64,000 nucleotides of DNA, from the NCBI RefSeq assembly GCF_001412575.1, contig NZ_CP011834.1, positions 868,001 to 932,000 on the forward strand, in the 5' to 3' direction. Positions 48,983 to 57,655 of the stretch are shown here, piece after piece; position 1 is the first letter of the stretch, and each line of letters opens with the position of its first letter. This stretch comes from Limnohabitans sp. 103DPR2 (GTDB taxonomy: Bacteria; Pseudomonadota; Gammaproteobacteria; Burkholderiales; Burkholderiaceae_C). The translations under genes were made by a program, and so were the position numbers. The notes below the pieces were generated by a model. It was not told the origin of the DNA. It did not search any database and saw only the letters and a list, made by a program, of their open reading frames with translations.

Positions 48983-50266
48983 CTAGACCACTGGCACCTC
49001 TGTCCAATCGGTGGTGTAGTTGGGCGATCGTCTTTCTTGCCGCATTTGCCACCCGCTGTAGGCGCCTTGCGTGGACACCTTCACTGCGCCCCGGCCAAAG
49101 CGTTGGTTCAGGGCGTCCAAGGTTTGCATGAGCGTACCTTGCGCAGGCGCAGGCTCTTCTAGCAAGTCGCCTTGGTAGTGCGTGACGGGGCTGATGTCGC
49201 TCAACACAATGCCGGCTTTTTTGTATTGGTACTCGGGCTTGTACATGCGCTCGCACAGCGCGTCTACCCATCTGAAAATGACCAGGCTGTCGTTGGTGGG
49301 GTAGGGCAGTGGCACGGCCAAGCTGGGTGAGTACTGCGGTAAGTCTTTTCTAAAACGATTGGTGTGTAAAAACGCTTGAATGACAGCCGCTTGGCTGTTT
49401 TGTGCGCGCAGTTTGGCGCAGGCGTTGGCCACAAACGTCGACAGCGCATCTTTTAAAACAGGCAGTTCGGTGACCATGTTGCCAAACGACCGGCTGGAAA
49501 TGATTTGCTGTTTGTCGGGTGTAATTTCTTGCAAATCGACGCAGGGTATTTCTTGTAATTCGCGTTGGGTTTTTTCTATCACCACGCCAAAGTCGGCGCG
49601 CAAGGTGGGCGTGTGTGCGGTTTTTAAATCTTGCACCGTGTGAATGTTGTACTCGGCCAAACGCTTGGTGAGCTTGCGACCCACGCCCCACACTTCCTCC
49701 ACAGGCAATTGTGTGAGTAGCTTGTCTTTTTGTGCTTCAGTGAGCGCGTTGAAATTGAACACACCTTGCGAGCGTGGATGCTTCTTGGCCACATGGTTGG
49801 CCAGCTTGGCCAGTGTTTTGGTAGGCCCAATGCCCACGCAAACTGGAATACCCGTCCACTGCATCACGCGCTGGCGCATGGCGTAACTCACCTCGCGCAA
49901 GTTGGGTGTGCCGGTGAGGTCGACAAAACATTCGTCAATGGAATACACCTCCGAGCGCGGCGAGTACTCGCTCAAAATTTGCATCACGCGGTTGGACAAG
50001 TCGGCGTACAAAGCGTAGTTGCTGCTGAGTGCAAACACACCGTGCTCTGCCACCAATGCTTTGCACTCAAACCAAGGCTGGCCCATGCGCACGCCCAAAG
50101 CCTTGGCCTCGTTGGAGCGCGACACCACGCAGCCATCGTTGTTGGACAGCACTACCACGGGCACGTTGCGCAGGTCGGGGCGGAACAAGCGTTCGCAGCT
50201 GACGTAGAAGTTGTTGCAATCGACCAGGGCCAGTTGTTGAACGGGTGCTTGTGGGGCAGAACTCAT
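48983..50266 (-). CDS. umuC: DNA polymerase V catalytic subunit UmuC
   Basis: Y-family translesion polymerase induced in the SOS response. 427 residues: [20 protein letters not shown] with the first catalytic Asp, [20 protein letters not shown], and [14 protein letters not shown] with the acidic pair. Finger/little-finger domain follows and the C-terminus is [19 protein letters not shown]. It is 27 bp downstream of umuD on the same strand. Confidence 0.95.
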   Translation of the reverse strand: MSSAPQAPVQQLALVDCNNFYVSCERLFRPDLRNVPVVVLSNNDGCVVSRSNEAKALGVRMGQPWFECKALVAEHGVFALSSNYALYADLSNRVMQILSEYSPRSEVYSIDECFVDLTGTPNLREVSYAMRQRVMQWTGIPVCVGIGPTKTLAKLANHVAKKHPRSQGVFNFNALTEAQKDKLLTQLPVEEVWGVGRKLTKRLAEYNIHTVQDLKTAHTPTLRADFGVVIEKTQRELQEIPCVDLQEITPDKQQIISSRSFGNMVTELPVLKDALSTFVANACAKLRAQNSQAAVIQAFLHTNRFRKDLPQYSPSLAVPLPYPTNDSLVIFRWVDALCERMYKPEYQYKKAGIVLSDISPVTHYQGDLLEEPAPAQGTLMQTLDALNQRFGRGAVKVSTQGAYSGWQMRQERRSPNYTTDWTEVPVV

Positions 50267-50293
50267 AGCGATGCACGACAGGTTGATGAGGTG

Positions 50294-50734
50294 TCAATAC
50301 AGCTTGTGCAAGTTGTAAGTGACCACGCCCCAAACGCTGAGCTCCTCGCCGCTCTTGACCACAATGGGTGGGTACAAAGCGTTTTCGGCGACCAGCTTGA
50401 CCACGCCACCGCGCTTGTACAAACGCTTCACGGTGAACTCGTTGTTGAGCACGGCCAGCACAATGTTGTTGTGCTTGGCTTCAATGGAGCGATCGATGAC
50501 GAGGGCGTCACCTTCGTAAATGCCCGCGCCCACCATGGAGTCGCCCTTTACTTTGAAAATGAACGTGGCCTCTTTGTTGCGAATGAGGTGGTCGTTGAGG
50601 TCAATGCGTTTTTGGGTGTGGTCGGCTGCGGGCGAGGGAAAGCCAGCGGGCACTTTCCAGGCGCACATGTTGAGCCACAGCTTGGGGGCGGTGGGGTTTA
50701 TTGGCTGAGGTGTGATGAAAGCAGTTGTAGGCAT
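50294..50734 (-). CDS. umuD: UmuD, LexA-like self-cleaving polymerase V subunit
   Basis: 146 residues. A probable cleavage site is Ala30-Gly31 (KVPAGFPSPA). Serine protease dyad: Ser66 in VKGDSMVGAG and Lys103 in TVKRLYKRG. After RecA-stimulated self-cleavage UmuD' would bind UmuC. The SOS box 13 bp upstream and the umuC gene downstream make the operon assignment secure. Confidence 0.95.
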   Translation of the reverse strand: MPTTAFITPQPINPTAPKLWLNMCAWKVPAGFPSPAADHTQKRIDLNDHLIRNKEATFIFKVKGDSMVGAGIYEGDALVIDRSIEAKHNNIVLAVLNNEFTVKRLYKRGGVVKLVAENALYPPIVVKSGEELSVWGVVTYNLHKLY

Positions 50735-50746
50735 GCTTCAAATATA

Positions 50747-50762
50747 CTGTACGAAAATACAG
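50747..50762 (-). promoter_or_regulatory. LexA (SOS) box before umuDC
   Basis: CTGTACGAAAATACAG matches the CTGT-N8-ACAG LexA box of proteobacteria and flanking TA...CA extends it. It lies just before the umuD start, overlapping its likely promoter. Confidence 0.9.
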
Positions 50763-50842
50763 CATTCAAGCTGAAATTTTGAAGAGAAAAATGAAATAGC
50801 AAGAAAAATTCAAAGGCACTGCGATAATTTTCAATTTATTTT

Positions 50843-50960
50843 GTTCTCTAAGGATCAAATAGTTAATCATTGGATAAATTTCTAATAATTTTGATCTCAT
50901 TGGAGCAAAATATGGGTTAAAAAGCCATTATCAAATTAATGTGTTCTTATAAGATCAAAT
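50843..50960. promoter_or_regulatory. Putative hipBA operator repeats
   Basis: In the AT-rich gap before hipB, GTTCTCTAAGGATCAAAT (50843-50860) and GTTCTTATAAGATCAAAT (50943-50960) match at 14 of 18 positions and are exactly 100 bp apart. Between them TTTTGATC (50889 region) and GAGCAAAA form an inverted repeat with the same GATC core. The second copy contains the palindrome TCTTATAAGA just before the hipB start. Likely HipB sites; inference. Confidence 0.5.
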
Positions 50961-50961
50961 T

Positions 50962-51201
50962 ATGAAGATTGAAACATCACGCATCCATGAGTTGGCCAAA
51001 GCGCTAGAAACCGAGCGCAAACGACAAAAATTGTCTCGTGAAGAGGCTGCTGCAGTTTGCGGTGTGAGTACTTCATTCATTCGAGATGTGGAGGCCCATC
51101 CAGAAAGCTGCAGTCTTGGCAAGCTTGTGAGGTTGGCCAGTGGCTTAGGGCTCACCTTTCACATCACAGGCTTGTCGCAGACCGAAGGCGACCCATCATG
51201 A
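50962..51201 (+). CDS. hipB: HipB-like XRE-family antitoxin
   Basis: A 79-residue HTH protein: helix-turn-helix at about 25-50 (KLSREEAAAVCGVSTSFIRD, VEAHPESCSLGKLVRLASGL), typical of HipB. It would bind HipA and the operators upstream. The stop overlaps the hipA start by 4 nt (ATGA). Confidence 0.9.
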   Translation: MKIETSRIHELAKALETERKRQKLSREEAAAVCGVSTSFIRDVEAHPESCSLGKLVRLASGLGLTFHITGLSQTEGDPS

Positions 51202-52457
51202 TCCGACTGCGTGTGTGGGCTAACGCCCAACCAATGGGGTGGTTAGGCCATGAGATGGCGCAGTATTTTTTTCAATATGACGAAGAATGGCTCAAGGCCA
51301 AAGATGCCTTTCTGCTTGCGCCGCAGTTTGAATTGCGCAAGGAGCCTTATAGAGGCGACGCGGTCAAGACCTTCTTTGGCAATTTATTACCAGAGGGAAC
51401 GCCACTGGATGAGGTCCTGAATCAGATTCAGCTTCGAGGTGCCAACACCTTGGAGTTGATCGGTGAGTTGGGAGCCGATTTACCGGGCGTTTTGTCTGTA
51501 TTGCCAGATCATGTCACCCCCAATCAACTACAAAAATACAGCGAGCTGTCAAAAGCGCAACTCAGTGCCAGGGTCAACGCACGTGCAGACAAGCAAGCAC
51601 TCCTGACTTCGAACGCGCAAACCCGAATGTCACTGGCTGGTGCGCAAGACAAAGTTGGTTTGCGTTACGACGATCAGCGTGGTCTTTTATACGACAGCGT
51701 TGCTGGCGCACCTACCACGCACATCGCCAAACCAGACTCTAGGTTGGTGCGCTACCAGCCCAGTGCGATCAATGAATACCTGTGCATGAAATTGGCTGCA
51801 GAAATGCAATTGCCTGTGCCACCTGTTTATTTACTTCGCTTGCCTGAAGCGCTTTACGTCGTGCAGCGCTATGACCGTGTTGTTGTCAATGAAGAGATCA
51901 TTTGTTTGCATCAGATTGACGCCTGCCAGTTGTTGGACGTCGGCTCTGACTGGAAATACGAGCGTCAAGGTGGGTTCGTCAGCCTTAAAAAAATTGTGCA
52001 TGCGTTTCGAGATTTGAAGCTCTCGGGTAAAGACTTGTTGTCTGTACAACGCTGGGTCATGTTCAATTACTTGATCGGCAACAGTGACGCGCATGCCAAA
52101 AATATTTCGTTAATGATTAACAGTCAGGGGTATGTGCTTGCGCCTTTTTATGACCTTTTGTGTGTGCAGGCCTACGGTGACAACGATTTGGCACTTTTTA
52201 TTGGCGATGAAAACACCTACCAAGCCGTAGGCGCACATTCATGGGAGGCGTTTTGTGCCGATTGTGAATTTGGCTTTAAACCCTCTATGGCATTGTTCAG
52301 AAAAATGGCCAAAGACATTGGCAAGTCTTGGGAGAAAACGGTGGGTGCAGCAACTCGCCAGCTTCAGCTAAGCACTGCTGAGACTTTGCTGATAGAAAAA
52401 ATCGGCGCCATCATCCGTTCTAATAGCAAAGCTGCTTTGTCCATGACATCTAGCTGA
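51198..52457 (+). CDS. hipA: HipA-type serine/threonine kinase toxin
   Basis: Kinase of 419 residues that in E. coli phosphorylates glutamyl-tRNA synthetase to cause persistence. Start ATG 51198 (MIRLRVWANAQPMGWLG) overlaps hipB; a longer frame is only a shadow over hipB. N-lobe YFFGNLLPEG pattern near 59-67 (read TFFGNLLPEG), P-loop with probable autophosphorylation Ser145 in MSLAGAQDK, catalytic Asp297 in YLIGNSDAHAKN, and metal Asp319 in FYDLL. All key residues are present, so it is probably active. Confidence 0.92.
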   Translation: MIRLRVWANAQPMGWLGHEMAQYFFQYDEEWLKAKDAFLLAPQFELRKEPYRGDAVKTFFGNLLPEGTPLDEVLNQIQLRGANTLELIGELGADLPGVLSVLPDHVTPNQLQKYSELSKAQLSARVNARADKQALLTSNAQTRMSLAGAQDKVGLRYDDQRGLLYDSVAGAPTTHIAKPDSRLVRYQPSAINEYLCMKLAAEMQLPVPPVYLLRLPEALYVVQRYDRVVVNEEIICLHQIDACQLLDVGSDWKYERQGGFVSLKKIVHAFRDLKLSGKDLLSVQRWVMFNYLIGNSDAHAKNISLMINSQGYVLAPFYDLLCVQAYGDNDLALFIGDENTYQAVGAHSWEAFCADCEFGFKPSMALFRKMAKDIGKSWEKTVGAATRQLQLSTAETLLIEKIGAIIRSNSKAALSMTSS

Positions 52458-52476
52458 TCAAACACAAGGAGACCCT

Positions 52477-52764
52477 ATGAGCGCTTATGTGATTTTTGAT
52501 GTGGAAATTTTTGACTTAACCCGCTACCAAGAATTCATGACGGGCGTTAAACCGGCCCTAGAAGCTGCGGGTGGCAAGTACTTGGCACGGGCCGGCGAGC
52601 ACCGCGTTTACGAAGGTGACTGGGAGCCTCGGCGCATCGTCATTTTGGAATTTCCCGACATCGCTGCGTTTGAAAGCTTCTACAACGGGCCCATCTACCA
52701 GGGCCTTAAAAGCATTCGCGATGAATGCAGTCGCGCGCGCTTGGTAGCTGTACAGGGCTTGTAA
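52477..52764 (+). CDS. DUF1330 family protein
   Basis: A 95-residue ferredoxin-fold (dimeric alpha/beta-barrel-like) protein: YVIFDVEIFDLTRYQEFMTG, GGKYLARAGEHRVYEGDWEP, and RIVILEFPDIAAFESFYNG. Function unknown across the family. Preceded by AAGGAGA, a good ribosome binding site. Stands between hipBA and the exported MBL protein on the same strand. Confidence 0.9.
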   Translation: MSAYVIFDVEIFDLTRYQEFMTGVKPALEAAGGKYLARAGEHRVYEGDWEPRRIVILEFPDIAAFESFYNGPIYQGLKSIRDECSRARLVAVQGL

Positions 52765-52860
52765 GTGTCAAGGCACTGGAAGGGTTATTTCAAAGTACGA
52801 GCGCACTTCTAAGTACGCCATTGGTATATTGAGTGTTTATAAAACTGAGGAGACCTCATC

Positions 52861-53826
52861 ATGTTGGACAGACGCTTGTTTTTGGGTGCTGGCATTGCCG
52901 GCGCATCCGCTCTTACTTTCTCATCGGTGTGGTCACAGTCGGCCCCCAACTTCGGCTTGCCCGACCTGCCTGCCGTTGGCCACAAGCGCATGAAGCTAGG
53001 CAAGATGGAAATCATCGCCTTGAACGATGGCGCTGTGCGCCGCCCCTTGGGCGAAGAGTTTGTGACCAATGCCCCCCTGGAGCAAGTCAAAGCTTTGTTG
53101 GCCAGCCAAAACCTGCCCACTGATTACATCGATGTGCCCTACAACCCCTTCTTATTGATCAATGGCGATCAGCGCTACTTGTTTGACACCGGCTTTGCCG
53201 ACAATGGCCCGCCCACCACCGGTAAACTGGCCGCCAACTTGGCTGCCGTTGGTCTGAAAGCCTCCGACATCAACAACGTGGTGCTGAGCCACTACCATGG
53301 TGATCACATCAATGGCTTGCGCAACAAAGCCGGCGAATTGGTGTACCCCAATGCCCGCGTCCACGTGCCCGCCACAGAACACGCTTTCTGGATGGACGAT
53401 GCCCGCATGGAAGCCGCACCCCCCGCCATGAAAGGCGCCTTCATGGGCGTTCGCCGTGCATTGGGTAATTTGGGTGGCGATCAGTTGGTCAAGTTTGAAT
53501 CCGGCGCTGCGGTGGCGCCTGGTATTACTTCTGTGGCGGCGTTCGGCCACACCCCAGGCCACACCTTGTTCCGCATGGACTCTGAAGGCCAATCGTTTGC
53601 CTATGTGGCCGACATTACCAATGTGCCTTCCCTGTTTGCCCGCGCACCCGATTGGGCTGTCTTGTTTGACATGAACCCTGCCATGGCACGTGTGTCTCGT
53701 CGCCGTGTGTTTGACATGTTGGTCAAAGACAAAATGATGGCGGGTGGCTTCCACTTTCCGTTCCCAGCGTTTGGCACGATGGAAGCCAGTGGCAACGGGT
53801 ATCAGTTCAAGCCTGTCGCTGCGTGA
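52861..53826 (+). CDS. Exported metallo-beta-lactamase-fold hydrolase
   Basis: A 321-residue protein with a twin-arginine-like leader (LDRRLFLGAGIAGASALTF, cut near WSQSA). Zinc motif LSHYHGDHINGL, further His in ATEHAFWMDD and GHTPGHTLFRMDS, and Asp in FAYVADIT. Resembles the periplasmic MBL hydrolases near quorum-lactonase or alkylsulfatase groups; substrate unknown. A good GAGGAGA ribosome binding site precedes it. It is followed by the TetR gene and may belong to the same regulon. Confidence 0.88.
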   Translation: MLDRRLFLGAGIAGASALTFSSVWSQSAPNFGLPDLPAVGHKRMKLGKMEIIALNDGAVRRPLGEEFVTNAPLEQVKALLASQNLPTDYIDVPYNPFLLINGDQRYLFDTGFADNGPPTTGKLAANLAAVGLKASDINNVVLSHYHGDHINGLRNKAGELVYPNARVHVPATEHAFWMDDARMEAAPPAMKGAFMGVRRALGNLGGDQLVKFESGAAVAPGITSVAAFGHTPGHTLFRMDSEGQSFAYVADITNVPSLFARAPDWAVLFDMNPAMARVSRRRVFDMLVKDKMMAGGFHFPFPAFGTMEASGNGYQFKPVAA

Positions 53827-53845
53827 TCAACACATGTCCTTGACT

Positions 53846-53867
53846 TAATTAACAATTTGGTTAATTA
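53846..53867. promoter_or_regulatory. Inverted repeat operator upstream of tetR-family gene
   Basis: TAATTAAC (53846-53853) and GTTAATTA (53860-53867) are perfect 8-bp arms with a 6-bp spacer. They overlap a promoter-like TTGACT (53840-53845) and an AT-rich -10 region. A near copy occurs before the downstream transport operon (54562-54581). Ideal position for autorepression. Confidence 0.7.
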
Positions 53868-53875
53868 TTCGGGGC

Positions 53876-54523
53876 ATGAGTGTCCAAAAATCTTCACAAG
53901 TTATCAAGACGCGAGACGCTGAAAGGTCTCGCGCAATCATCCTCAATGCAGCCCTCGAAGAGTTTGCGCTATTTGGCTTGGGCGGCGCCAGAATTGATCG
54001 CATTGCAGAGCGGTCCAACCTGAATAAAAGATTAATCTACTACTATTTCACAGACAAAGATCAACTCTTTCAAGCTGTGCTGGAAAGTGCTTACGAGCAG
54101 ATTCGCGAAAGAGAAAAGAAGCTCAATTTGCAATCTCTTGAGCCAGCCATGGCAGTCAGAACCCTGGTTGAATTCACCTGGAATTACTACCTAGAGCATC
54201 CGGAGTTTTTAACCCTCCTCAACAGTGCAAATCTGCATAAAGCAAGACATATTCAAGAGTCACCTAATGTGCGGGCGCTTAACTCACCGCTGATTGAGTT
54301 GCTGGGCGAAATCTTAGAAAAGGGTCGGCTCTCTGGCGAGTTTCGGGGCGGTATTGATCCTGTGCAGCTTTATGTTTCTATTGCTGCACTTTCCTATTTC
54401 TATTTGTCCAACAATTCCACCTTGTCTTCCATCTTTGGCCGCGACTTGATGAGCCCCAAAGCCAAGAGCGAACGCTTGTCACACATGTGCGAAGTGATCC
54501 TAGGGTATGTCCTGAGGAACTAG
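53876..54523 (+). CDS. TetR family repressor
   Basis: A 215-residue regulator. N-terminal HTH (residues ~15-60): RAIILNAALEEFALFGLGG, ARIDRIAERSNLNKRLIYYY with FTDKDQLFQAVLE. The C-terminal domain contains a TetR_C-like ligand/dimer part (VEFTWNYYLEHPEFLTLLNS). The start codon has no clear ribosome binding site and lies only ~10 bp after the likely -10, so translation may be leaderless. It probably controls itself and the TctCBA cluster, as the same inverted repeat is found at both promoters; the inducer would be the transported acid or a derivative. Confidence 0.9.
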   Translation: MSVQKSSQVIKTRDAERSRAIILNAALEEFALFGLGGARIDRIAERSNLNKRLIYYYFTDKDQLFQAVLESAYEQIREREKKLNLQSLEPAMAVRTLVEFTWNYYLEHPEFLTLLNSANLHKARHIQESPNVRALNSPLIELLGEILEKGRLSGEFRGGIDPVQLYVSIAALSYFYLSNNSTLSSIFGRDLMSPKAKSERLSHMCEVILGYVLRN

Positions 54524-54536
54524 ATTTGATTGGATA

Positions 54537-54564
54537 TTGACAGGCCTTAAGCCCTCTCTAGAAT
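54537..54564 (+). promoter_or_regulatory. Promoter of the TctCBA catabolic operon
   Basis: Consensus TTGACA (54537-54542), 16-bp spacer and TAGAAT (54559-54564, five of six matches). The spacer contains a 14-bp near-palindrome AGGCCTTAAGCCCT (54542-54555). Confidence 0.7.
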
Positions 54565-54581
54565 TAACTGAATGGTGAATT
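54562..54581. promoter_or_regulatory. Second copy of the TetR operator, over the operon promoter
   Basis: AATTAAC (54562-54568), 6-bp spacer, GTGAATT (54575-54581): the same arms and spacing as the repeat before the tetR gene with one mismatch in the 14-bp core. It overlaps the -10 box and start region, so a bound repressor would block transcription. Confidence 0.65.
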
Positions 54582-54628
54582 GCCTGCTCATTTCACCGCA
54601 ATGATTTTTCACCCAATGGAGATATGTC

Positions 54629-55630
54629 ATGAAATTCACCCGTCGACCTGTATTTGCTTTGATGTTGGCTGCCTTGCTTGCCACGCCTGCATTTGCACAA
54701 TGGAAGCCTACAAAACCCATCACTTTGATCGTGCCTTGGGCGCCTGGTGGCTCCACCGATCAGGTCACGCGTGTCACGGCGGCTGAACTCGAAAAACACT
54801 TGGGTCAGAAAATCATCATCTTGAATCAACCGGGCGCCTCGGGCTCGGTGGGCACTAAAAATGCATTAGAAGCCGCCAAAGATGGCTACACCTGGACGGC
54901 AGGTGGCGCCAAAGACTTGGGCAACTACAAAGTCTTGGGCATGATCGATACCAGCATCAAAGATTGGAACTTGTATCTCAATGTGGCCCACGTGGCAGTC
55001 ATTGGCGTCAATGCTGACACGCCCTACAAAACCATGCCTGACTTACTCAAGGCCATGAAAGAAAAGCCTGGTTCAGTGTCAGTCGCTACTGCGGGTGTTA
55101 ACTCCAGCGGTCATGCCGCCATTGAGGCTTTGGCCCGTGCCGCAGGCATTACCTACAAACACGTGACTTACGACGGTGGCGCACCAGCAGCCGTGGCCGC
55201 AGGTTCAGGCGAAACACAGGTGACCACGCAATTGGCTGCCGAACAAACCGACATGATTCGCGCCAAGAAAATTCGTCCGTTGGCAGTGGTCAGCGACAAG
55301 CCGCTTGAAATGGAAGGCGTGGGCACTGTGCCGCCCCTGTCTCAATTCATTCCAGGCTTCAAAGATCCCATCAATTACTTTGGTATTTTTGTACCCAAGT
55401 CGGTGCCCGCCGAAGTGACTCAAACACTGGACAAAATTTGGGCCACTGAAATGGTCAAAAACGCGGCCTTGCGTACTTACGCGCAATCTCGCGGTGCTAT
55501 GTTTGCACCGATGCATGGTGCTGAGGCGCAAACCGCGGTGTTCCCTGCGATTCAAGCGTATGCATGGACTCAGCACGCAGCCGGTAAAGCCAAGGTATCT
55601 CCCGATACGGTGGGCATACCTAAGCCATAA
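54629..55630 (+). CDS. Bug/TctC family tripartite tricarboxylate transporter substrate-binding protein, copy 1
   Basis: Periplasmic binding protein of 333 residues for a carboxylate. Signal peptide RRPVFALMLAALLATPAFA (cut after AFA). Bug family marks: PITLIVPWAPGGSTDQVTRV, ILNQPGASGSVGTKNALEAA with DGYTW, and the C-terminal lobe PINYFGIFVPKSVPAEVT. First gene of the operon, whose TctB and TctA membrane partners follow directly. The ligand cannot be read from sequence. Confidence 0.92.
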   Translation: MKFTRRPVFALMLAALLATPAFAQWKPTKPITLIVPWAPGGSTDQVTRVTAAELEKHLGQKIIILNQPGASGSVGTKNALEAAKDGYTWTAGGAKDLGNYKVLGMIDTSIKDWNLYLNVAHVAVIGVNADTPYKTMPDLLKAMKEKPGSVSVATAGVNSSGHAAIEALARAAGITYKHVTYDGGAPAAVAAGSGETQVTTQLAAEQTDMIRAKKIRPLAVVSDKPLEMEGVGTVPPLSQFIPGFKDPINYFGIFVPKSVPAEVTQTLDKIWATEMVKNAALRTYAQSRGAMFAPMHGAEAQTAVFPAIQAYAWTQHAAGKAKVSPDTVGIPKP

Positions 55631-55669
55631 CTTCAATGACTTGCATTCCACTCAATAAGCAAATCAACA

Positions 55670-56152
55670 ATGTCTAAAGCCTCATCCTCCTCACGGTCTG
55701 ATCTGTGGGGAGGTTTTTGCTGGGTTGCGGTGGGCGCTTTCATCCTGATGGAGTCCATCAGGATGGAGCGCTTCGACAACATGGGTGCAACGCTCTACAC
55801 CTACCCAGGTTTTGTGCCGGGCATTATTTCTTGCGTCATTGTGTTGCTGGGCCTATTCATGATCTTGCGCGGTATTAAAAATAAAGTTGCGTCAGATCCC
55901 AATGCAGAGACTTTGTTCAACCGGAGATTTGCCATCTCTTTGGCCTGCATGTTGGTATTTAGTTTGGTGCTGCTTGCACACGCTCACTTTTTGGTTGCCA
56001 CAGCCTTATTTGTTGGTGTGTTTACCTTTTTGTTTGCCAATGAAGAAACACCTTTGCTAAAGCGCCTGACAAGTGCCATCATCAATGGTGTGATTTCCAG
56101 TTGCGTTGTTTTTTTCTTGTTCCAAGAAGTTTTCTTGGTCAGATTACCTTGA
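55670..56152 (+). CDS. TctB family transporter small membrane subunit
   Basis: A 160-residue protein with four predicted helices, typical TctB: WGGFCWVAVGAFILMESIRM, YTYPGFVPGIISCVIVLLGL, and a C-terminal FEQ-like FFLFQEVFLVRLP end. Works with TctA as a secondary, binding-protein-dependent importer. Nine bp before tctA. Confidence 0.87.
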   Translation: MSKASSSSRSDLWGGFCWVAVGAFILMESIRMERFDNMGATLYTYPGFVPGIISCVIVLLGLFMILRGIKNKVASDPNAETLFNRRFAISLACMLVFSLVLLAHAHFLVATALFVGVFTFLFANEETPLLKRLTSAIINGVISSCVVFFLFQEVFLVRLP

Positions 56153-56161
56153 GGTCGATCG

Positions 56162-57655
56162 ATGTTTGATGGACTTATCGCGTTTGGTCATTCCATCGCC
56201 AATTTCTCGACGCCCGAAATTATTTTCTATGCCTTGTTGTCATCCTTGGTAGGCGTGATCATGGGCGCATTGCCAGGCCTTACCGCCACCATGGCGCTAG
56301 CGTTAATGACCACGCTGACTTTGAAGCTGCCGCCAAATCAAGCTTTGCTAATTTTGATTTGTACCTATGTGGGCGCTATTTATGGCGGTTCGCGTTCTGC
56401 CATTCTTTTGAACATCCCGGGCACGCCTGCCTCTGCCGCTTCTTGTCTCGATGGTTATGCACTTGCCAAGCAAGGCTTGGCCGGAAGGGCCATGGGCATT
56501 GCAACTACAGGGTCAGTGTTAGGTACTTTAATTGGCATGTTTTTCTTGGCGTTTTTTACGCCCTTGCTTGGAAACTTGGCATTGAAATTCGGTGCTTACG
56601 AATTTTTCTGGTTGGCATTGTTCGGCGTCATCATTGCAGGAACACTAACAGGCGATGATCCACTCAAAGGATGGATTGCTGGCATCGTAGGTTTGTTTAT
56701 TGCTGGCATTGGACAAGAACCACAATATGGCTTTGAGAGGTTTTCATATGGCGCACGCGACTTAGCGGGTGGCATTCAACTGGTGCCTGCATTGGTAGGC
56801 GCCTTTGGTTTTGCAGAACTTCTGACGGCCATCAAAGAGCGTCAAGCGCCTATCAAAATCAGTGCATTCGACACGGTCATTCCAAAAATAAGAGACATCA
56901 CAAAATACTGGCGTACCATTTTGCGGTCAGGCCTGATCGGAACTGGCATTGGCATTGTGCCGGGCGTCGGTGAGGATGTGGCTGCTTGGTCTTCGTATGC
57001 TGCAGCCAAAAGATCCAGTGAAGAAAAAGAGCAGTTTGGCAAAGGCTCGATTGAAGGCCTGATGGCCGCTGAAACGGGTGATAACGCCTGTGTGCCTGGC
57101 GCCATCATTCCTGTGCTCACATTGGCCATTCCCGGCTCTGCGCCGGCAGCTGTGTTGATGGCGGCAATGATCATTCATGGCGTCAAGCCTGGACCCATGA
57201 TCATGATTGAGAACCCTCAGTTTGTGTACGACGTGGTGGCCATGATGCTATTTGCCACCATTGGCATTTTGATCTATGGCTTGGTACTCACTAAGGCACT
57301 GGTTCAAGTCTTAAGAGTGCCGCAAAACTTTTTGATTCCCATTATTTTTGTACTGTGCGTGGTTGGAAGTTTTGCCATTGCCGGGCGAATGTTTGATGTT
57401 TACGTCATGCTGATTTTTGGCTTGGTTGGATTTGGCCTTAGACATTTCGGCTACCCCATGGCACCGCTGGTGCTTGGCATTGTGTTGGGTGACTTGCTTG
57501 AAAAGAATTTAAGACGTGCACTCATCTTGTCCGATGGCGATATTTCCCCCTTCTTTACAAGACCCATTTCTGGGGTTGTTGCTGCGCTTATTTTTGGAAC
57601 CATTGCTTGGAAAATTTTGGATATCAGAGCTAAAAAAATCAACAAAGGCGCATGA
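56162..57655 (+). CDS. TctA family transporter large membrane subunit
   Basis: A 497-residue permease with about 11-12 helices. Two Gly/Pro-rich TctA repeats: GVIMGALPGLTATMALALMT and GTGIGIVPGVGEDVAAWSSY; also NIPGTPASAASCLDGYALAK. Completes the tripartite transporter. The stop overlaps the next gene by 4 nt, tying import to the catabolic genes. Confidence 0.92.
   Translation: MFDGLIAFGHSIANFSTPEIIFYALLSSLVGVIMGALPGLTATMALALMTTLTLKLPPNQALLILICTYVGAIYGGSRSAILLNIPGTPASAASCLDGYALAKQGLAGRAMGIATTGSVLGTLIGMFFLAFFTPLLGNLALKFGAYEFFWLALFGVIIAGTLTGDDPLKGWIAGIVGLFIAGIGQEPQYGFERFSYGARDLAGGIQLVPALVGAFGFAELLTAIKERQAPIKISAFDTVIPKIRDITKYWRTILRSGLIGTGIGIVPGVGEDVAAWSSYAAAKRSSEEKEQFGKGSIEGLMAAETGDNACVPGAIIPVLTLAIPGSAPAAVLMAAMIIHGVKPGPMIMIENPQFVYDVVAMMLFATIGILIYGLVLTKALVQVLRVPQNFLIPIIFVLCVVGSFAIAGRMFDVYVMLIFGLVGFGLRHFGYPMAPLVLGIVLGDLLEKNLRRALILSDGDISPFFTRPISGVVAALIFGTIAWKILDIRAKKINKGA

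Noticed and set aside
49730..50782. Plus-strand open frame of 350 codons opposite umuC and umuD
   Set aside because: Overlaps two certain SOS genes and the LexA box; no recognisable protein.
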